A stretch of 63,209 bases of DNA, taken from NCBI GenBank assembly GCA_030679035.1, contig JAUXTH010000099.1, positions 1-63,209 of the forward strand, written 5' to 3'. The stretch's first letter is position 1. Each line of letters begins with the position of its first letter. Positions 28,502 through 36,901 of the stretch are shown here, in pieces. The notes beneath the pieces are model-generated. The model was not told the origin of the DNA. It ran no database searches and saw nothing but the letters and a program-made list of their open reading frames with translations. Source of the stretch: Methylobacter sp. Lineage in GTDB: Bacteria; Pseudomonadota; Gammaproteobacteria; Methylococcales; Methylomonadaceae. The translations under genes and the position numbers were made by a program.

Positions 28502-29257
28502 TTAAGCAATTAACAGGGCAACTCCCCACGCAACAAAAGCGGCACCTACCGCTTTGCAAATGAGCTTTGACTGAAGAGGCATTGATTTCTCCGATATAAC
28601 CAACAAGGTTATCAAAGCCATTCCCAGCAGGTTCATCACCCCCACGACAAACATGATCAACATTTGTGCCCAGCAACAGCCTACACAGTATGCGCCATGT
28701 TTCAGACCCATATTAAATGCGCTTGCGGTGCCATCCCGCCATTCATTTAATAAAAAGCCCATCGGAGTTTTACAATGGGTCAAACAAGCGTTTTTTATCG
28801 GCATAAACTGATAAAAACCTGCCAAAAACAAAATACCGGCAGCCGATATTGAATTTTGATTATCCATCATCGGTGACAACCAGGCCAAGCCATACATTTG
28901 CCATTGCAGCAACGTTAACGCGCTACTGAATAACAGCCATATTCCCAGATAGGCCGAAGTAAACAGGTAAGTCAATTTATAGGTCGCTTTGTTTTGTTGC
29001 CGACAAACACGGGCAAACGCCAGAATCATAGGTATGGCGGAAGGCAACATCATTGCCGCCATCATGACTGCCCACATAAAATAAACCAAAGCGAAGTCGA
29101 TAAAGTGCCATGCCAACGGTTCGGAGGGAGGCATCCACATACTCGACATCGGTTGAGATGTCATTTGGTTATGTTGATAAAACAGATAACCCCAGGCAGC
29201 AAAAACCCATGCCAGCACAATGGCTAAAATTGAAGTCTGCACTTTAAACCAGCCCAT
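28502..29257 (-). CDS. DUF2182 integral membrane protein
   Basis: 251 residues with about six membrane helices. The family motif FALVYFMWAVMMAAMMLPSA and the MxxAxMxP pattern are visible near residues 55-75, and KHGAYCVGCCWAQMLIMFVV near residue 185 supplies the conserved Cys pair. Predicted metal-binding membrane proteins of this family usually sit next to DUF1326 genes. Here the ATG overlaps the DUF1326 stop. Function is not established; a metal or oxidative-stress role is the usual guess. Confidence 0.85.
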   Translation of the reverse strand: MGWFKVQTSILAIVLAWVFAAWGYLFYQHNQMTSQPMSSMWMPPSEPLAWHFIDFALVYFMWAVMMAAMMLPSAIPMILAFARVCRQQNKATYKLTYLFTSAYLGIWLLFSSALTLLQWQMYGLAWLSPMMDNQNSISAAGILFLAGFYQFMPIKNACLTHCKTPMGFLLNEWRDGTASAFNMGLKHGAYCVGCCWAQMLIMFVVGVMNLLGMALITLLVISEKSMPLQSKLICKAVGAAFVAWGVALLIA

Positions 29258-29865
29258 TACGGCTGATAAACAAATGCGGAGAAATAACCGTTACGCTCAG
29301 AAAACTGCCAGTTTTTATCGTAGTCCTGGTACTGGTAATTTTTTGATTTGGCGACAACCGCGGGATGACTTGTTACCACGCACAACGGCGGATTGTTTAT
29401 GGTTGCTTGTCCGCCTGTTATGCCCTGAATACTTTCAATATCGGCCTGGGCTATACCGGGAATAATCACACACCGACTGTCGCCCTGCTCCTGATAGTCG
29501 ATTTTTACTTTTTTCACACCCAAAACTTCACTAACAAAGCTCATCAAAATGGCCGGATGTCCGCCTTGCCGACCGCTAAAGATTTGCATGATCGCATCAA
29601 ATTGATTGTCATCAGCGCGCTCGTCAACATACAAAGCCGCTTGCCAATTACCGTCTTTCATATGTCCCGGTGAATAACATGCCATCGCAACATTCAAGCC
29701 GTCCAGCGATTGATCATCCAGATGCCCCTGTTCAATATGCCATGCCACCAACAGCTTACAATCGCCTGTTGTCGGCGGTTGCAGCCATACGCAAGGACAG
29801 GCGGTTTCGCAGTTACAGGTTTCAAAATAACTACCCTGCAAAATCCAGTTTTTGGTTTCCGACAT
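29257..29865 (-). CDS. DUF1326 protein
   Basis: 202 residues, soluble. The N-terminal LQGSYFETCNCETACPCVWL with its Cys cluster is the DUF1326 signature, and the rest has the expected GxxxxxWHIEQG and ILMSFVSEVLGVKKVKIDY pattern. It pairs with the downstream DUF2182 gene (1-nt overlap). The cysteines could bind copper or iron or be redox-active. Not experimentally assigned as far as I know. Confidence 0.85.
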   Translation of the reverse strand: MSETKNWILQGSYFETCNCETACPCVWLQPPTTGDCKLLVAWHIEQGHLDDQSLDGLNVAMACYSPGHMKDGNWQAALYVDERADDNQFDAIMQIFSGRQGGHPAILMSFVSEVLGVKKVKIDYQEQGDSRCVIIPGIAQADIESIQGITGGQATINNPPLCVVTSHPAVVAKSKNYQYQDYDKNWQFSERNGYFSAFVYQP

Positions 29866-29873
29866 GCTACCTC

Positions 29874-30608
29874 CTAAAACGGTTCTTTAAACGGTCTCAA
29901 ATCCAGTTCATGCGTCCATGCGCTGGGGTGTTGCTTGTGAATGGCCCAATAGGTTTCGGCGATGGCATCAAGCTGTAATAAGCCATCCTTACCTTTGGCC
30001 TTAACATAATCCGGAAATTGATTTTTCGCTCGTTCGCCATCGATCACGCCGTCAATAATGGTATGCACCACATGGATGCCTTGCGGTGAAAATTCCCTTG
30101 CCATGCCTTGCGCCAAGGCTCTTAAACCGGCTTTCGCGGCTGCAAATGCGGTAAACGGCGGTTTCGCTCTTAATGACGCAGTCGCTCCGGTAAAAAACAG
30201 CGTTCCCTTTTGTTGGCCCTTCATTGCATTAAGCGCTTCCTTGCCGAAGAAAAAGGCACCCAGGCAATTTTGCTGCCAAAGCGTAGTAAAGGTCTCCGCA
30301 TCCGTTTCCAGAATAGGCGATGGAATATTGCTGTCTACATTGTAGGCAGCAATATCGATACTATAACCCTCCCGTTGCGCCGTTTTGAATAAATTCGCCA
30401 CGTCGCGCTCAACCGTTGCATCGGCGATTACCGTACTGACCGAACCGCCTTGTTGCCGAATTTTTTCCGCGACCTGGTGCAGCTTGCTTTCACTTCGGCC
30501 GGCTATGTAAACGTGTAAACCTTGTGCAGAAAAACAGTTGGCGAGTGTAGCGCCCAAGCCTTGTTCGGGACCCACTCCGATGATAACGGCTGAACATTTT
30601 TGCACCAT
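29874..30608 (-). CDS. Short-chain dehydrogenase/reductase family protein with altered catalytic Tyr
   Basis: 244 residues. Rossmann dinucleotide motif GVGPEQGLGATLA at the N-terminus, AYNVDSN at the NAG position, and the active-site region FFTGATASLRAKPPFTAFAA followed by AKAGLRAL. The YxxxK motif reads FAAAK: the catalytic Tyr is replaced by Phe, so ordinary SDR hydride-transfer chemistry may be impaired or use another residue. Co-transcribed with carbonic anhydrase upstream (1-nt gap) and DUF1326 downstream (8 nt). Substrate unknown. Confidence 0.85.
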   Translation of the reverse strand: MVQKCSAVIIGVGPEQGLGATLANCFSAQGLHVYIAGRSESKLHQVAEKIRQQGGSVSTVIADATVERDVANLFKTAQREGYSIDIAAYNVDSNIPSPILETDAETFTTLWQQNCLGAFFFGKEALNAMKGQQKGTLFFTGATASLRAKPPFTAFAAAKAGLRALAQGMAREFSPQGIHVVHTIIDGVIDGERAKNQFPDYVKAKGKDGLLQLDAIAETYWAIHKQHPSAWTHELDLRPFKEPF

Positions 30609-30609
30609 T

Positions 30610-31182
30610 TTATTTTCCGGCTGCCGTAGCTTCCGGAACTTCGATTAATTCGCCTGATTTAACGTCATAAATATAACCGTAAACAGGAATGTCGGAAGGC
30701 ACCAATGGATGTGACTTGATACGCACGACATCTTCAAGGACGCTTTGCGCCTGATCTTTGATAGTCAGCCAATCAATATATTTAGCTTCTGCTGAGCCAG
30801 GACCTTCACAGCAATCATGCCAGCCGCTCGCATCAACAGAGGCGGTTTTTAAACTGCTGGACAGTAAATCACGCATAATCTCGTCGGTAAAAGTTTCCAT
30901 GCCGCAATCGGTATGGTGAATAACAAACCATTCACGCGTACCGAGCAATTTATAGGAAATGACCAGCGAACGTATTGCATCATCACTGGCTCTGCCGCCC
31001 GCATTGCGGATGACATGAGCATCGCCTTCGGAAAGTCCTGCATATTTGGCGGGATCAAGGCGAGCATCCATACAGGTTAAAATGGCAAAGTGACGGCCTG
31101 GAGGCATCGGTAAATCGCCTTTGTCAAAGCCGGCAACGTAGCCGCGATTGGCTATTAAAACTTCATTTAATACAGTACTCAT
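30610..31182 (-). CDS. Beta-class carbonic anhydrase
   Basis: 190 residues. Interconverts CO2 and bicarbonate in the cytoplasm. Zinc ligands are visible in [12 protein letters not shown] (Cys with its Asp-Arg dyad) and [13 protein letters not shown] (His and Cys). [20 protein letters not shown] is the conserved substrate region. The length and the C-terminal half match the small bacterial beta-CA group. It sits in the sigma-54-controlled run headed by DUF938, with a 20-nt gap. Confidence 0.9.
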   Translation of the reverse strand: MSTVLNEVLIANRGYVAGFDKGDLPMPPGRHFAILTCMDARLDPAKYAGLSEGDAHVIRNAGGRASDDAIRSLVISYKLLGTREWFVIHHTDCGMETFTDEIMRDLLSSSLKTASVDASGWHDCCEGPGSAEAKYIDWLTIKDQAQSVLEDVVRIKSHPLVPSDIPVYGYIYDVKSGELIEVPEATAAGK

Positions 31183-31202
31183 CGTTATTCCTCGTGTAAT
31201 TA

Positions 31203-31856
31203 TTATTTTCTGCCAAATATCAGTGAGAAATTATTAGCAGGCATATTGATTTGTTCTTTTAATTCCAAGCCATGATTTGCTGCGGCCTTTTTCAGATCGG
31301 CTACATCTTTTAAACCCCATTCTGAAACACCGGCAGAACTTAATGTCTGATGAAACTCTTTATTGGAATCCGTGGTAAAAGTACCTTCCACCTGAAACGG
31401 GCCGTAAATTAACAAAAAGCCATCGTCATCCAGTAAATTTGCAGCACATTCCATCATGCCGTCGGCAATTGAAACAGGTGCCACCTGAAAAATATTGATG
31501 CAGAAAATTGCCGCAAAGGAATGGGGGGTTCCGGCATTAAACCAGGTTTCAGGATTGGTTAAATCCAGATGCACGGGGTCGGCAATATTATCGTTACCAT
31601 GATCACTGGACAGTTTCTTGATATTATCAAAAACATCTTCATCTCTATCGGAAGGATGAAAATGCAAATGTTCAAAATGCGGCGCAAAATAGTTAATGTG
31701 CATACCGCTGCCGCTGGCGAGTTCCAACACATTTCCCGGATCTTTAGGCAGCTTTTCTTTTAAAACGCCTAAAAGTGGTTCACGGTTGCGACTTCCGGCC
31801 CAGGCAACATACTCGCTTAATGGATGTGGATCTAACGGTGGCTTATCTTGGTTCAT
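31203..31856 (-). CDS. DUF938 family SAM-dependent methyltransferase-like protein (copy 1)
   Basis: 217 residues. SAM-binding fold motif [20 protein letters not shown] near residues 40-60 and the Asp-rich LDLTNPETW region. First gene of the run 31856-28011, headed by a sigma-54 promoter. It is a close paralogue of 36086-36739 (most residues identical over the full length). The substrate is not known. Context with the SAM cycle genes metK-ahcY-metF is notable but does not prove a link. Confidence 0.88.
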   Translation of the reverse strand: MNQDKPPLDPHPLSEYVAWAGSRNREPLLGVLKEKLPKDPGNVLELASGSGMHINYFAPHFEHLHFHPSDRDEDVFDNIKKLSSDHGNDNIADPVHLDLTNPETWFNAGTPHSFAAIFCINIFQVAPVSIADGMMECAANLLDDDGFLLIYGPFQVEGTFTTDSNKEFHQTLSSAGVSEWGLKDVADLKKAAANHGLELKEQINMPANNFSLIFGRK

Positions 31857-31901
31857 TATTAACTCCTCTTTATTATTGATTGTTAGTTACTCTTCAATAA
31901 A

Positions 31902-31917
31902 AGCAAATGTTGTGCCA
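31902..31917 (-). promoter_or_regulatory. Sigma-54 (-24/-12) promoter for DUF938 copy 1 operon
   Basis: The minus strand reads TGGCACAACATTTGCT, with GG and GC spaced as in the TGGCAC-N5-TTGCA consensus. It lies about 46 nt before the ATG at 31856. The same site, one base different, stands before copy 2. A sigma-54 activator gene is 5 kb away. Confidence 0.85.
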
Positions 31918-32024
31918 GTAATTATTAACTAATATTTTCTTAAACTACAACAACTTGGTTTTTTAACTCTGTCGAATTAAGGAAGCATTACTTCAATTTG
32001 AGAAAATTTATTTCACAAAACGCC

Positions 32025-32090
32025 ATGAACAACAATATCAAGAACAGCTCGAACAATTGCTTGAACACATTGCCTTGACAAAATTGATTA
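32025..32090 (+). pseudogene. 5' remnant of a second sigma-54 activator gene
   Basis: The sequence from about 31930 to 32090 aligns with 36810-37035, i.e. the intergenic region and start of the activator gene. ATGAACAACAAT matches ATGAACAATAAC, and GAACAATTGCTTGAACACAT matches its codons about 40-46 after a deletion. The frame then ends. So the whole DUF938/activator pair was duplicated and this activator copy was deleted. Confidence 0.75.
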
Positions 32091-32157
32091 TTTTTCATAG
32101 AAACAATCAATTTTCCACCACCATAATCTATCGATAGACTCTCATCCTACTGAATGA

Positions 32158-32322
32158 GGACTATTCCGGCATGGCGAACTGAAAACGATACTGGCGCATA
32201 ACCGTGATGAAGAAAAAGAACGTGCCGCTATAGTACTGGAATGGATACGCGGCAAAAACCCGAAGATGGATAAAGAATTACGGGGGTATCTATTCACTGA
32301 CAAGCCTATCGCACATCAATGA
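32158..32322 (+). pseudogene. C-terminal remnant of an encapsulated ferritin (EncFtn)
   Basis: The frame reads ELKTILAHNRDEEKERAAIV then LEWIRGKNP, LRGYLFTDKPIAHQ and a stop. It matches the second half of encapsulated ferritin-like proteins, whose consensus is ILAHNRDEEKEHAAMTLEWLRR...YLFT. In characterised EncFtn the His of KEH is an iron ligand of the ferroxidase centre; here it is Arg. No start codon or first half is present and no encapsulin gene is nearby, so this is a decayed fragment. Confidence 0.8.
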
Positions 32323-32345
32323 CCCTTTATTCAGAGCATTCATAA

Positions 32346-33191
32346 TTAAAGCTTCAGATTTTCCCAAATCGCCAGAGTGGGTGCCGCCTGATTCATCGTA
32401 TAAAAATGCAAGCCCGGCGCGCCATTATCCAGCAAGCGTTGACAAAGCTTTGTTACTACATCCAGACCGAATGCTTCTATCGCCTGACGATCATCGCCGA
32501 AACATTCCAATCGTTTTCTCATCCAACGCGGAATATCAGCTCCGCACATTTCTGAAAAGCGGAATAGTTGTGAATATTGGGTAATCGGCATAATGCCGGG
32601 CACGATAGGGATGGTTATGCCGTTTTTTTCACAGGCATCGACAAAATGAAAATACGCTTCGGCATTGTAAAAATACTGGGTAATGACTGCATCGGCGCCC
32701 GCAGCTACTTTACGTTTGAAGTTTTTAAAATCTTCTATACCGCTGGCGGCTTGTGGATGGACTTCGGGGTAGGCAGCAACATGAATCTGAAAATGATCGC
32801 CGGTTTCCTGGCGAATAAACTCGACCAGCTCATTGGCATAGCGAAACTCTCCGGCTGACATCATGCCGGAAGGCAAATCGCCTCTTAACGCGACAATTTT
32901 AGTAATGCCGTGATCCTGATAGTCTTTAAGAATCGCGCGAATATTGGCTTTAGTCGAGGCCACACAGGATAAATGCGGCGCGGCGGCGACGCCTTTGGCT
33001 TGGATATCGACGACCGTAGTGAAGGTAAGATCGCGGGTAGAGCCCCCGGCGCCAAAGGTAACGGAAAAAAAGTCCGGATTGAGTTTTGCCAGTTTGCTAT
33101 GTACAACCTGCAAGCTTGCCGCGCCTTCTTCGGTTTTTGGCGGGTAAAATTCGAAACTAAACAGTTGGGGATGGTTTTTTTGTGATTGCAT
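32346..33191 (-). CDS. metF: 5,10-methylenetetrahydrofolate reductase
   Basis: 281 residues, full length. Makes 5-methyl-THF for methionine synthesis using FAD and NAD(P)H. Diagnostic N-terminus FSFEFYPPKTEEG, FSVTFGAGGSTRD, the folate-binding IVALRGDLPSG, and the FAD region ADAVITQYFYNAEAYFHFV. Third gene of metK-ahcY-metF on the minus strand, separated from ahcY by a 136-bp interval containing a nested inverted repeat. Confidence 0.96.
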   Translation of the reverse strand: MQSQKNHPQLFSFEFYPPKTEEGAASLQVVHSKLAKLNPDFFSVTFGAGGSTRDLTFTTVVDIQAKGVAAAPHLSCVASTKANIRAILKDYQDHGITKIVALRGDLPSGMMSAGEFRYANELVEFIRQETGDHFQIHVAAYPEVHPQAASGIEDFKNFKRKVAAGADAVITQYFYNAEAYFHFVDACEKNGITIPIVPGIMPITQYSQLFRFSEMCGADIPRWMRKRLECFGDDRQAIEAFGLDVVTKLCQRLLDNGAPGLHFYTMNQAAPTLAIWENLKL

Positions 33192-33223
33192 TTTATGGTC
33201 TCACTGACGGGAATCTGTAATGT

Positions 33224-33321
33224 ATCGTTCCCACGGTTTTGGCCGATACCGCTGTGGACGCGCTGCATCCGTGTCGCTGCAGCGACACGGCCTGCATTCC
33301 CACGAAGGCCGTGGGAACGAT
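33224..33321. repeat. Nested inverted repeat between ahcY and metF
   Basis: Outer arms ATCGTTCCCACGG (33224-33236) and CCGTGGGAACGAT (33309-33321) are exact reverse complements. Inside, 33269-33290 is a perfect 22-bp palindrome centred on CTGCAG. It resembles a dispersed REP/MITE-type element. In the transcript it would fold into a strong cruciform-like hairpin between the two cistrons. Confidence 0.85.
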
Positions 33322-33327
33322 GATTAA

Positions 33328-34620
33328 TCAATAACGATAATGATCAGCTTTAAATGGCCCTTCAACCGGAACATTGATGTATTTGGCTTGCTCATCGGTT
33401 AACACCGTCAAATTTACGCCCAATTGTTTAAGATGTGATCTTGCGACTTTTTCGTCCAGTTTCTTGGGCAGTATGTAAACCTTGTTTTCATACTGGGCTG
33501 CATTGCTCCAAAGCTCCATTTGCGCCAGAACCTGGTTGCAGAACGAATTAGACATCACAAAGCTTGGATGACCGGTGCCGCAACCTAAATTTACCAAACG
33601 ACCTTCGGCTAAAATAATCAGGCGTTTGCCATCAGGAAAAATCACATGATCAACTTGGGGCTTGATATTTTCCCAGGTGTATTGACGCAATGACGAAATT
33701 TCAATTTCCGCGTCAAAATGGCCGATATTGCAGACAATTGCTTGGTCTCTCATCGCAACCATATGCTGATGGGTAATGATATTAAAGTTACCGGTCGCGG
33801 TAACAAAAATATTAGCCTGTGGTGCCGCCTCTTCCATGGTGACTACGCGATAACCTTCCATAGCCGCTTGCAATGCACAAATCGGATCGATTTCAGTAAT
33901 CAATACTGTTGCGCCAAGGCCGCGTAAGGATTGCGCGCAACCTTTACCGACATCGCCGTAACCGCAGACTACGGCGATTTTGCCGGCAATCATCACGTCG
34001 GTTGCGCGCTTGATGCCGTCAACCAGTGATTCGCGGCAACCGTACAGGTTATCGAATTTTGATTTTGTTACCGAATCGTTAACATTAAAGGCAGGAACTT
34101 TTAACGTGCCTTTGGCGACCATTTCATACAGACGCAATACGCCGGTGGTGGTTTCTTCGGACAAGCCTTTAATATTGGCCATTAATTCAGGATATTTGTC
34201 ATGCATCATGACGGTTAAGTCGCCGCCATCATCCAGGATCATGTTCGGACGCCAGCCATCAAGGCCGTCAATGGTTTGGGCAATACACCACTCGGCTTCT
34301 TCTTCTGTTTCGCCTTTCCAGGCAAAAACAGGAATGCCAGCCGCAGCCATCGCCGCAGCGGCATGATCCTGTGTGGAAAAAATATTGCAAGAAGACCAAC
34401 GCACGGTTGCACCTAATGCAGTCAGGGTTTCAATCAATACCGCTGTCTGAATAGTCATGTGCAAACAGCCGGCGATACGCGCACCTTTTAAGGGCTGTGC
34501 TGCACCGAACTCTTCACGCAGAGCCATTAAGCCCGGCATTTCTGTTTCGGCGATATTGATTTCCTTACGGCCCCATGCTGCGAGAGCGATATCGGCGACT
34601 TTATAATCAGGTTGGCTCAT
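33328..34620 (-). CDS. ahcY: S-adenosyl-L-homocysteine hydrolase
   Basis: 430 residues. Splits SAH to homocysteine and adenosine using bound NAD. Visible landmarks: [20 protein letters not shown] near the N-terminus, the NAD-binding [19 protein letters not shown], the family block [20 protein letters not shown], and the C-terminal FKADHYRY that reaches the neighbouring subunit's NAD site. It lacks the ~40-residue insertion found in some bacterial forms. It follows metK by 25 nt, completing the SAM recycling pair. Confidence 0.97.
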   Translation of the reverse strand: MSQPDYKVADIALAAWGRKEINIAETEMPGLMALREEFGAAQPLKGARIAGCLHMTIQTAVLIETLTALGATVRWSSCNIFSTQDHAAAAMAAAGIPVFAWKGETEEEAEWCIAQTIDGLDGWRPNMILDDGGDLTVMMHDKYPELMANIKGLSEETTTGVLRLYEMVAKGTLKVPAFNVNDSVTKSKFDNLYGCRESLVDGIKRATDVMIAGKIAVVCGYGDVGKGCAQSLRGLGATVLITEIDPICALQAAMEGYRVVTMEEAAPQANIFVTATGNFNIITHQHMVAMRDQAIVCNIGHFDAEIEISSLRQYTWENIKPQVDHVIFPDGKRLIILAEGRLVNLGCGTGHPSFVMSNSFCNQVLAQMELWSNAAQYENKVYILPKKLDEKVARSHLKQLGVNLTVLTDEQAKYINVPVEGPFKADHYRY

Positions 34621-34645
34621 TATATTTCCTGTATTCAGTATTTAA

Positions 34646-35806
34646 TTAAAGACCGGCCGCATCTTTTAATGCGTCAACCTTGTCGGTTTTTTCCCAGCTA
34701 AAGGAGTCTTCGGTACGGCCGAAATGACCATACGCAGCCGTTGTTTGATAGATAGGCTTTAACAAGCCCAACATTGCAATCAAACCTTTGGGTCTTAAAT
34801 CAAAAATGTCTCTGATAATTTCCACCAGTCTGTCTTCGCTGATTTTACCGGTGCCAAAGGTTTCAATGCTGATAGACGTAGGTTCTGCAACACCAATGGC
34901 GTAAGAAACCTGGATTTCACAGCGCTCGGCTAATTCGGCAGCAACAATATTTTTTGCTACATAGCGAGCCATGTAGGCCGCGGAACGGTCAACTTTTGAT
35001 GGATCCTTGCCTGAAAACGCGCCACCGCCGTGTCTTGCCATGCCGCCGTAAGAATCAACAATAATTTTACGCCCGGTTAAGCCACAGTCGCCGACAGGGC
35101 CGCCAATAATGAACTGGCCGGTTGGATTAATAAAATATTTGGTGTCTTTATGCAGCCATTCTTTAGGCAGAACCGGCAGGATAATTTCATCCATTACCGC
35201 CTCATGCAATGCTTTGGTGGCAATTTCGGGCGAATGCTGGGTAGACAAAACAACCGCATCAATCGCTACAGGCTTGTTATTTTCGTAACGGAAAGTAACC
35301 TGGCTTTTTGCATCAGGACGCAGCCAAGGTAAGGTTTTATTTTTGCGTACTTCAGCCTGACGTTTGACCAGCAGGTGAGCATAGGTAATCGGAGCCGGCA
35401 TCAATACATCGGTTTCATTGCTGGCATAACCAAACATTAAACCTTGATCACCCGCGCCTTGTTCATGGTTGTCGGCTTCATTAACGCCCATCGCGATATC
35501 CACCGATTGTTTACCAATGGCATTTAAAACCGCACAGCTTTGACCGTCAAAACCTATGTCGCCGTGATCATAGCCGATGTCACAAACAACTTTCCGTACC
35601 AGGGCTTCAAGATCTACCCAAGCATCGGTGGTTACTTCGCCTGCCAAAATAACCATGCCGGTTTTTACCAGTGTCTCGCACGCAACCCGTGATCGAGGAT
35701 CTTGTGCTAATAAGGCATCAAGTACCGCATCTGAAATTTGATCTGCAACCTTGTCAGGATGCCCTTCTGAAACCGATTCTGATGTGAAAGTATAATTATT
35801 GCTCAT
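34646..35806 (-). CDS. metK: S-adenosylmethionine synthetase
   Basis: 386 residues. Makes SAM from methionine and ATP. Classic signatures: [20 protein letters not shown] at the start, [32 protein letters not shown] and the C-terminal [14 protein letters not shown]. Full length and intact. metK and ahcY are normally essential single-copy chromosomal genes, so finding them between plasmid segments matters for interpreting the window. 35807-36085 upstream holds no gene; I looked for a SAM or SAH riboswitch and saw none I can support. Confidence 0.97.
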   Translation of the reverse strand: MSNNYTFTSESVSEGHPDKVADQISDAVLDALLAQDPRSRVACETLVKTGMVILAGEVTTDAWVDLEALVRKVVCDIGYDHGDIGFDGQSCAVLNAIGKQSVDIAMGVNEADNHEQGAGDQGLMFGYASNETDVLMPAPITYAHLLVKRQAEVRKNKTLPWLRPDAKSQVTFRYENNKPVAIDAVVLSTQHSPEIATKALHEAVMDEIILPVLPKEWLHKDTKYFINPTGQFIIGGPVGDCGLTGRKIIVDSYGGMARHGGGAFSGKDPSKVDRSAAYMARYVAKNIVAAELAERCEIQVSYAIGVAEPTSISIETFGTGKISEDRLVEIIRDIFDLRPKGLIAMLGLLKPIYQTTAAYGHFGRTEDSFSWEKTDKVDALKDAAGL

Positions 35807-36085
35807 GAATGACGCCTTCTTAAAATAGTTAAAGCTGAAAATTTGGATAGCGGATTATTATGGCGTGTCCGCCATATTGGATCTTTTACGGATAATTCGG
35901 ACTAGAGCCAAGTATCTGGATCAGACTTGATCGCGATGGTTGAACATTTTTCTCCATACTTAATTTTCCAGATTTAACTTCGGTTTGAGGGAATAGCGTT
36001 ATGGCCGATCAAGATTTACCACGAAGGACACGAAGAATGGGATATTAAACTGCGTGTCTTTCATGGCAAATGACCAAAAGCTTTA

Positions 36086-36739
36086 TTATTTTCTACCGAA
36101 TATCAGTGAGAAATTATTAGCAGGCATATTAATTTGCTCTTTTAATTCCAAGCCATGATTTGCCGCCGCCTTTTTCAGATCGGCTACATCTTTTAAGCCC
36201 CATTCTGAAACACCTGCAGAACTCAAGGTCTGATGAAACTCTTTATTGGAATCAGTGGTAAAGGTACCTTCCACCTGAAATGGGCCGTAAATTAGCAAAA
36301 AACCATCGTCATCCAGTAAAGTTGCAGCACACTTCATCATGCCGTCAGCAATTGAAATAGGCGCTACCTGAAAAATATTGATGCAGAAAATGGCAGAAAA
36401 TGAACGGGGTGTGCCGGCATTAAACCAGGTTTCAGGATCGGTTAAATCCAGATGAACAGGGTCGGCAATATTATCGTTCTTGTGATCTGTGGACAGCTTC
36501 TTAATATTGTCAAAAACCTCTTGATCTCTATCGGAAGGATGAAAATGCAAATGCTCGAAATGCGGCGCAAAATAGTTTATGTGCATGCCGCTACCGCTGG
36601 CGAGTTCCAACACATTACCTGGATCTTTAGGCAGCTTTTCTTTTAAAACGCCTAGCAATGGTTCACGGTTACGACCTCCGGCCCAGGCAACGTATTCGCT
36701 TAATGGATGTGGATCTAAAGGTGGTTTATCTTGGTTCAT
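36086..36739 (-). CDS. DUF938 family SAM-dependent methyltransferase-like protein (copy 2)
   Basis: 217 residues from the ATG at 36739, which aligns exactly with the start of copy 1. Same SAM-binding [14 protein letters not shown] motif. Differences from copy 1 are few and conservative (for example EDVF to QEVF and SDHGND to TDHKND). It is transcribed alone, divergently from the sigma-54 activator, from its own -24/-12 promoter. It is probably the ancestral location, because the activator is intact only here. Confidence 0.88.
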   Translation of the reverse strand: MNQDKPPLDPHPLSEYVAWAGGRNREPLLGVLKEKLPKDPGNVLELASGSGMHINYFAPHFEHLHFHPSDRDQEVFDNIKKLSTDHKNDNIADPVHLDLTDPETWFNAGTPRSFSAIFCINIFQVAPISIADGMMKCAATLLDDDGFLLIYGPFQVEGTFTTDSNKEFHQTLSSAGVSEWGLKDVADLKKAAANHGLELKEQINMPANNFSLIFGRK

Positions 36740-36779
36740 GAATAACGCCTCGTTGTTAGTTAAGTTACATTTCATTAGC

Positions 36780-36795
36780 AGCAAGTGTTGTGCCA
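36780..36795 (-). promoter_or_regulatory. Sigma-54 (-24/-12) promoter for DUF938 copy 2
   Basis: The minus strand reads TGGCACAACACTTGCT, an excellent match to TGGCAC-N5-TTGCA, about 41 nt before the ATG at 36739. The divergent gene starting 107 bp away encodes a sigma-54 activator, the obvious regulator. Confidence 0.88.
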
Positions 36796-36901
36796 GTAAT
36801 TTTTAACAATGTTTCTATTAAATTACAACAACCTAAGTTTTAGCTTTACCATGTCAATGAAATCGTGCTTCAATTAGAGAAAATTTACTTCACAAAACAC
36901 C

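Noticed and set aside
35807-36085. A SAM or SAH riboswitch before metK
   Set aside because: No aptamer core of SAM-I, SAM-II, SAM-IV or SAH type can be traced on the minus strand; only AT-rich sequence and a fragment of a dispersed CACGAAGGACACGAAG repeat are seen.
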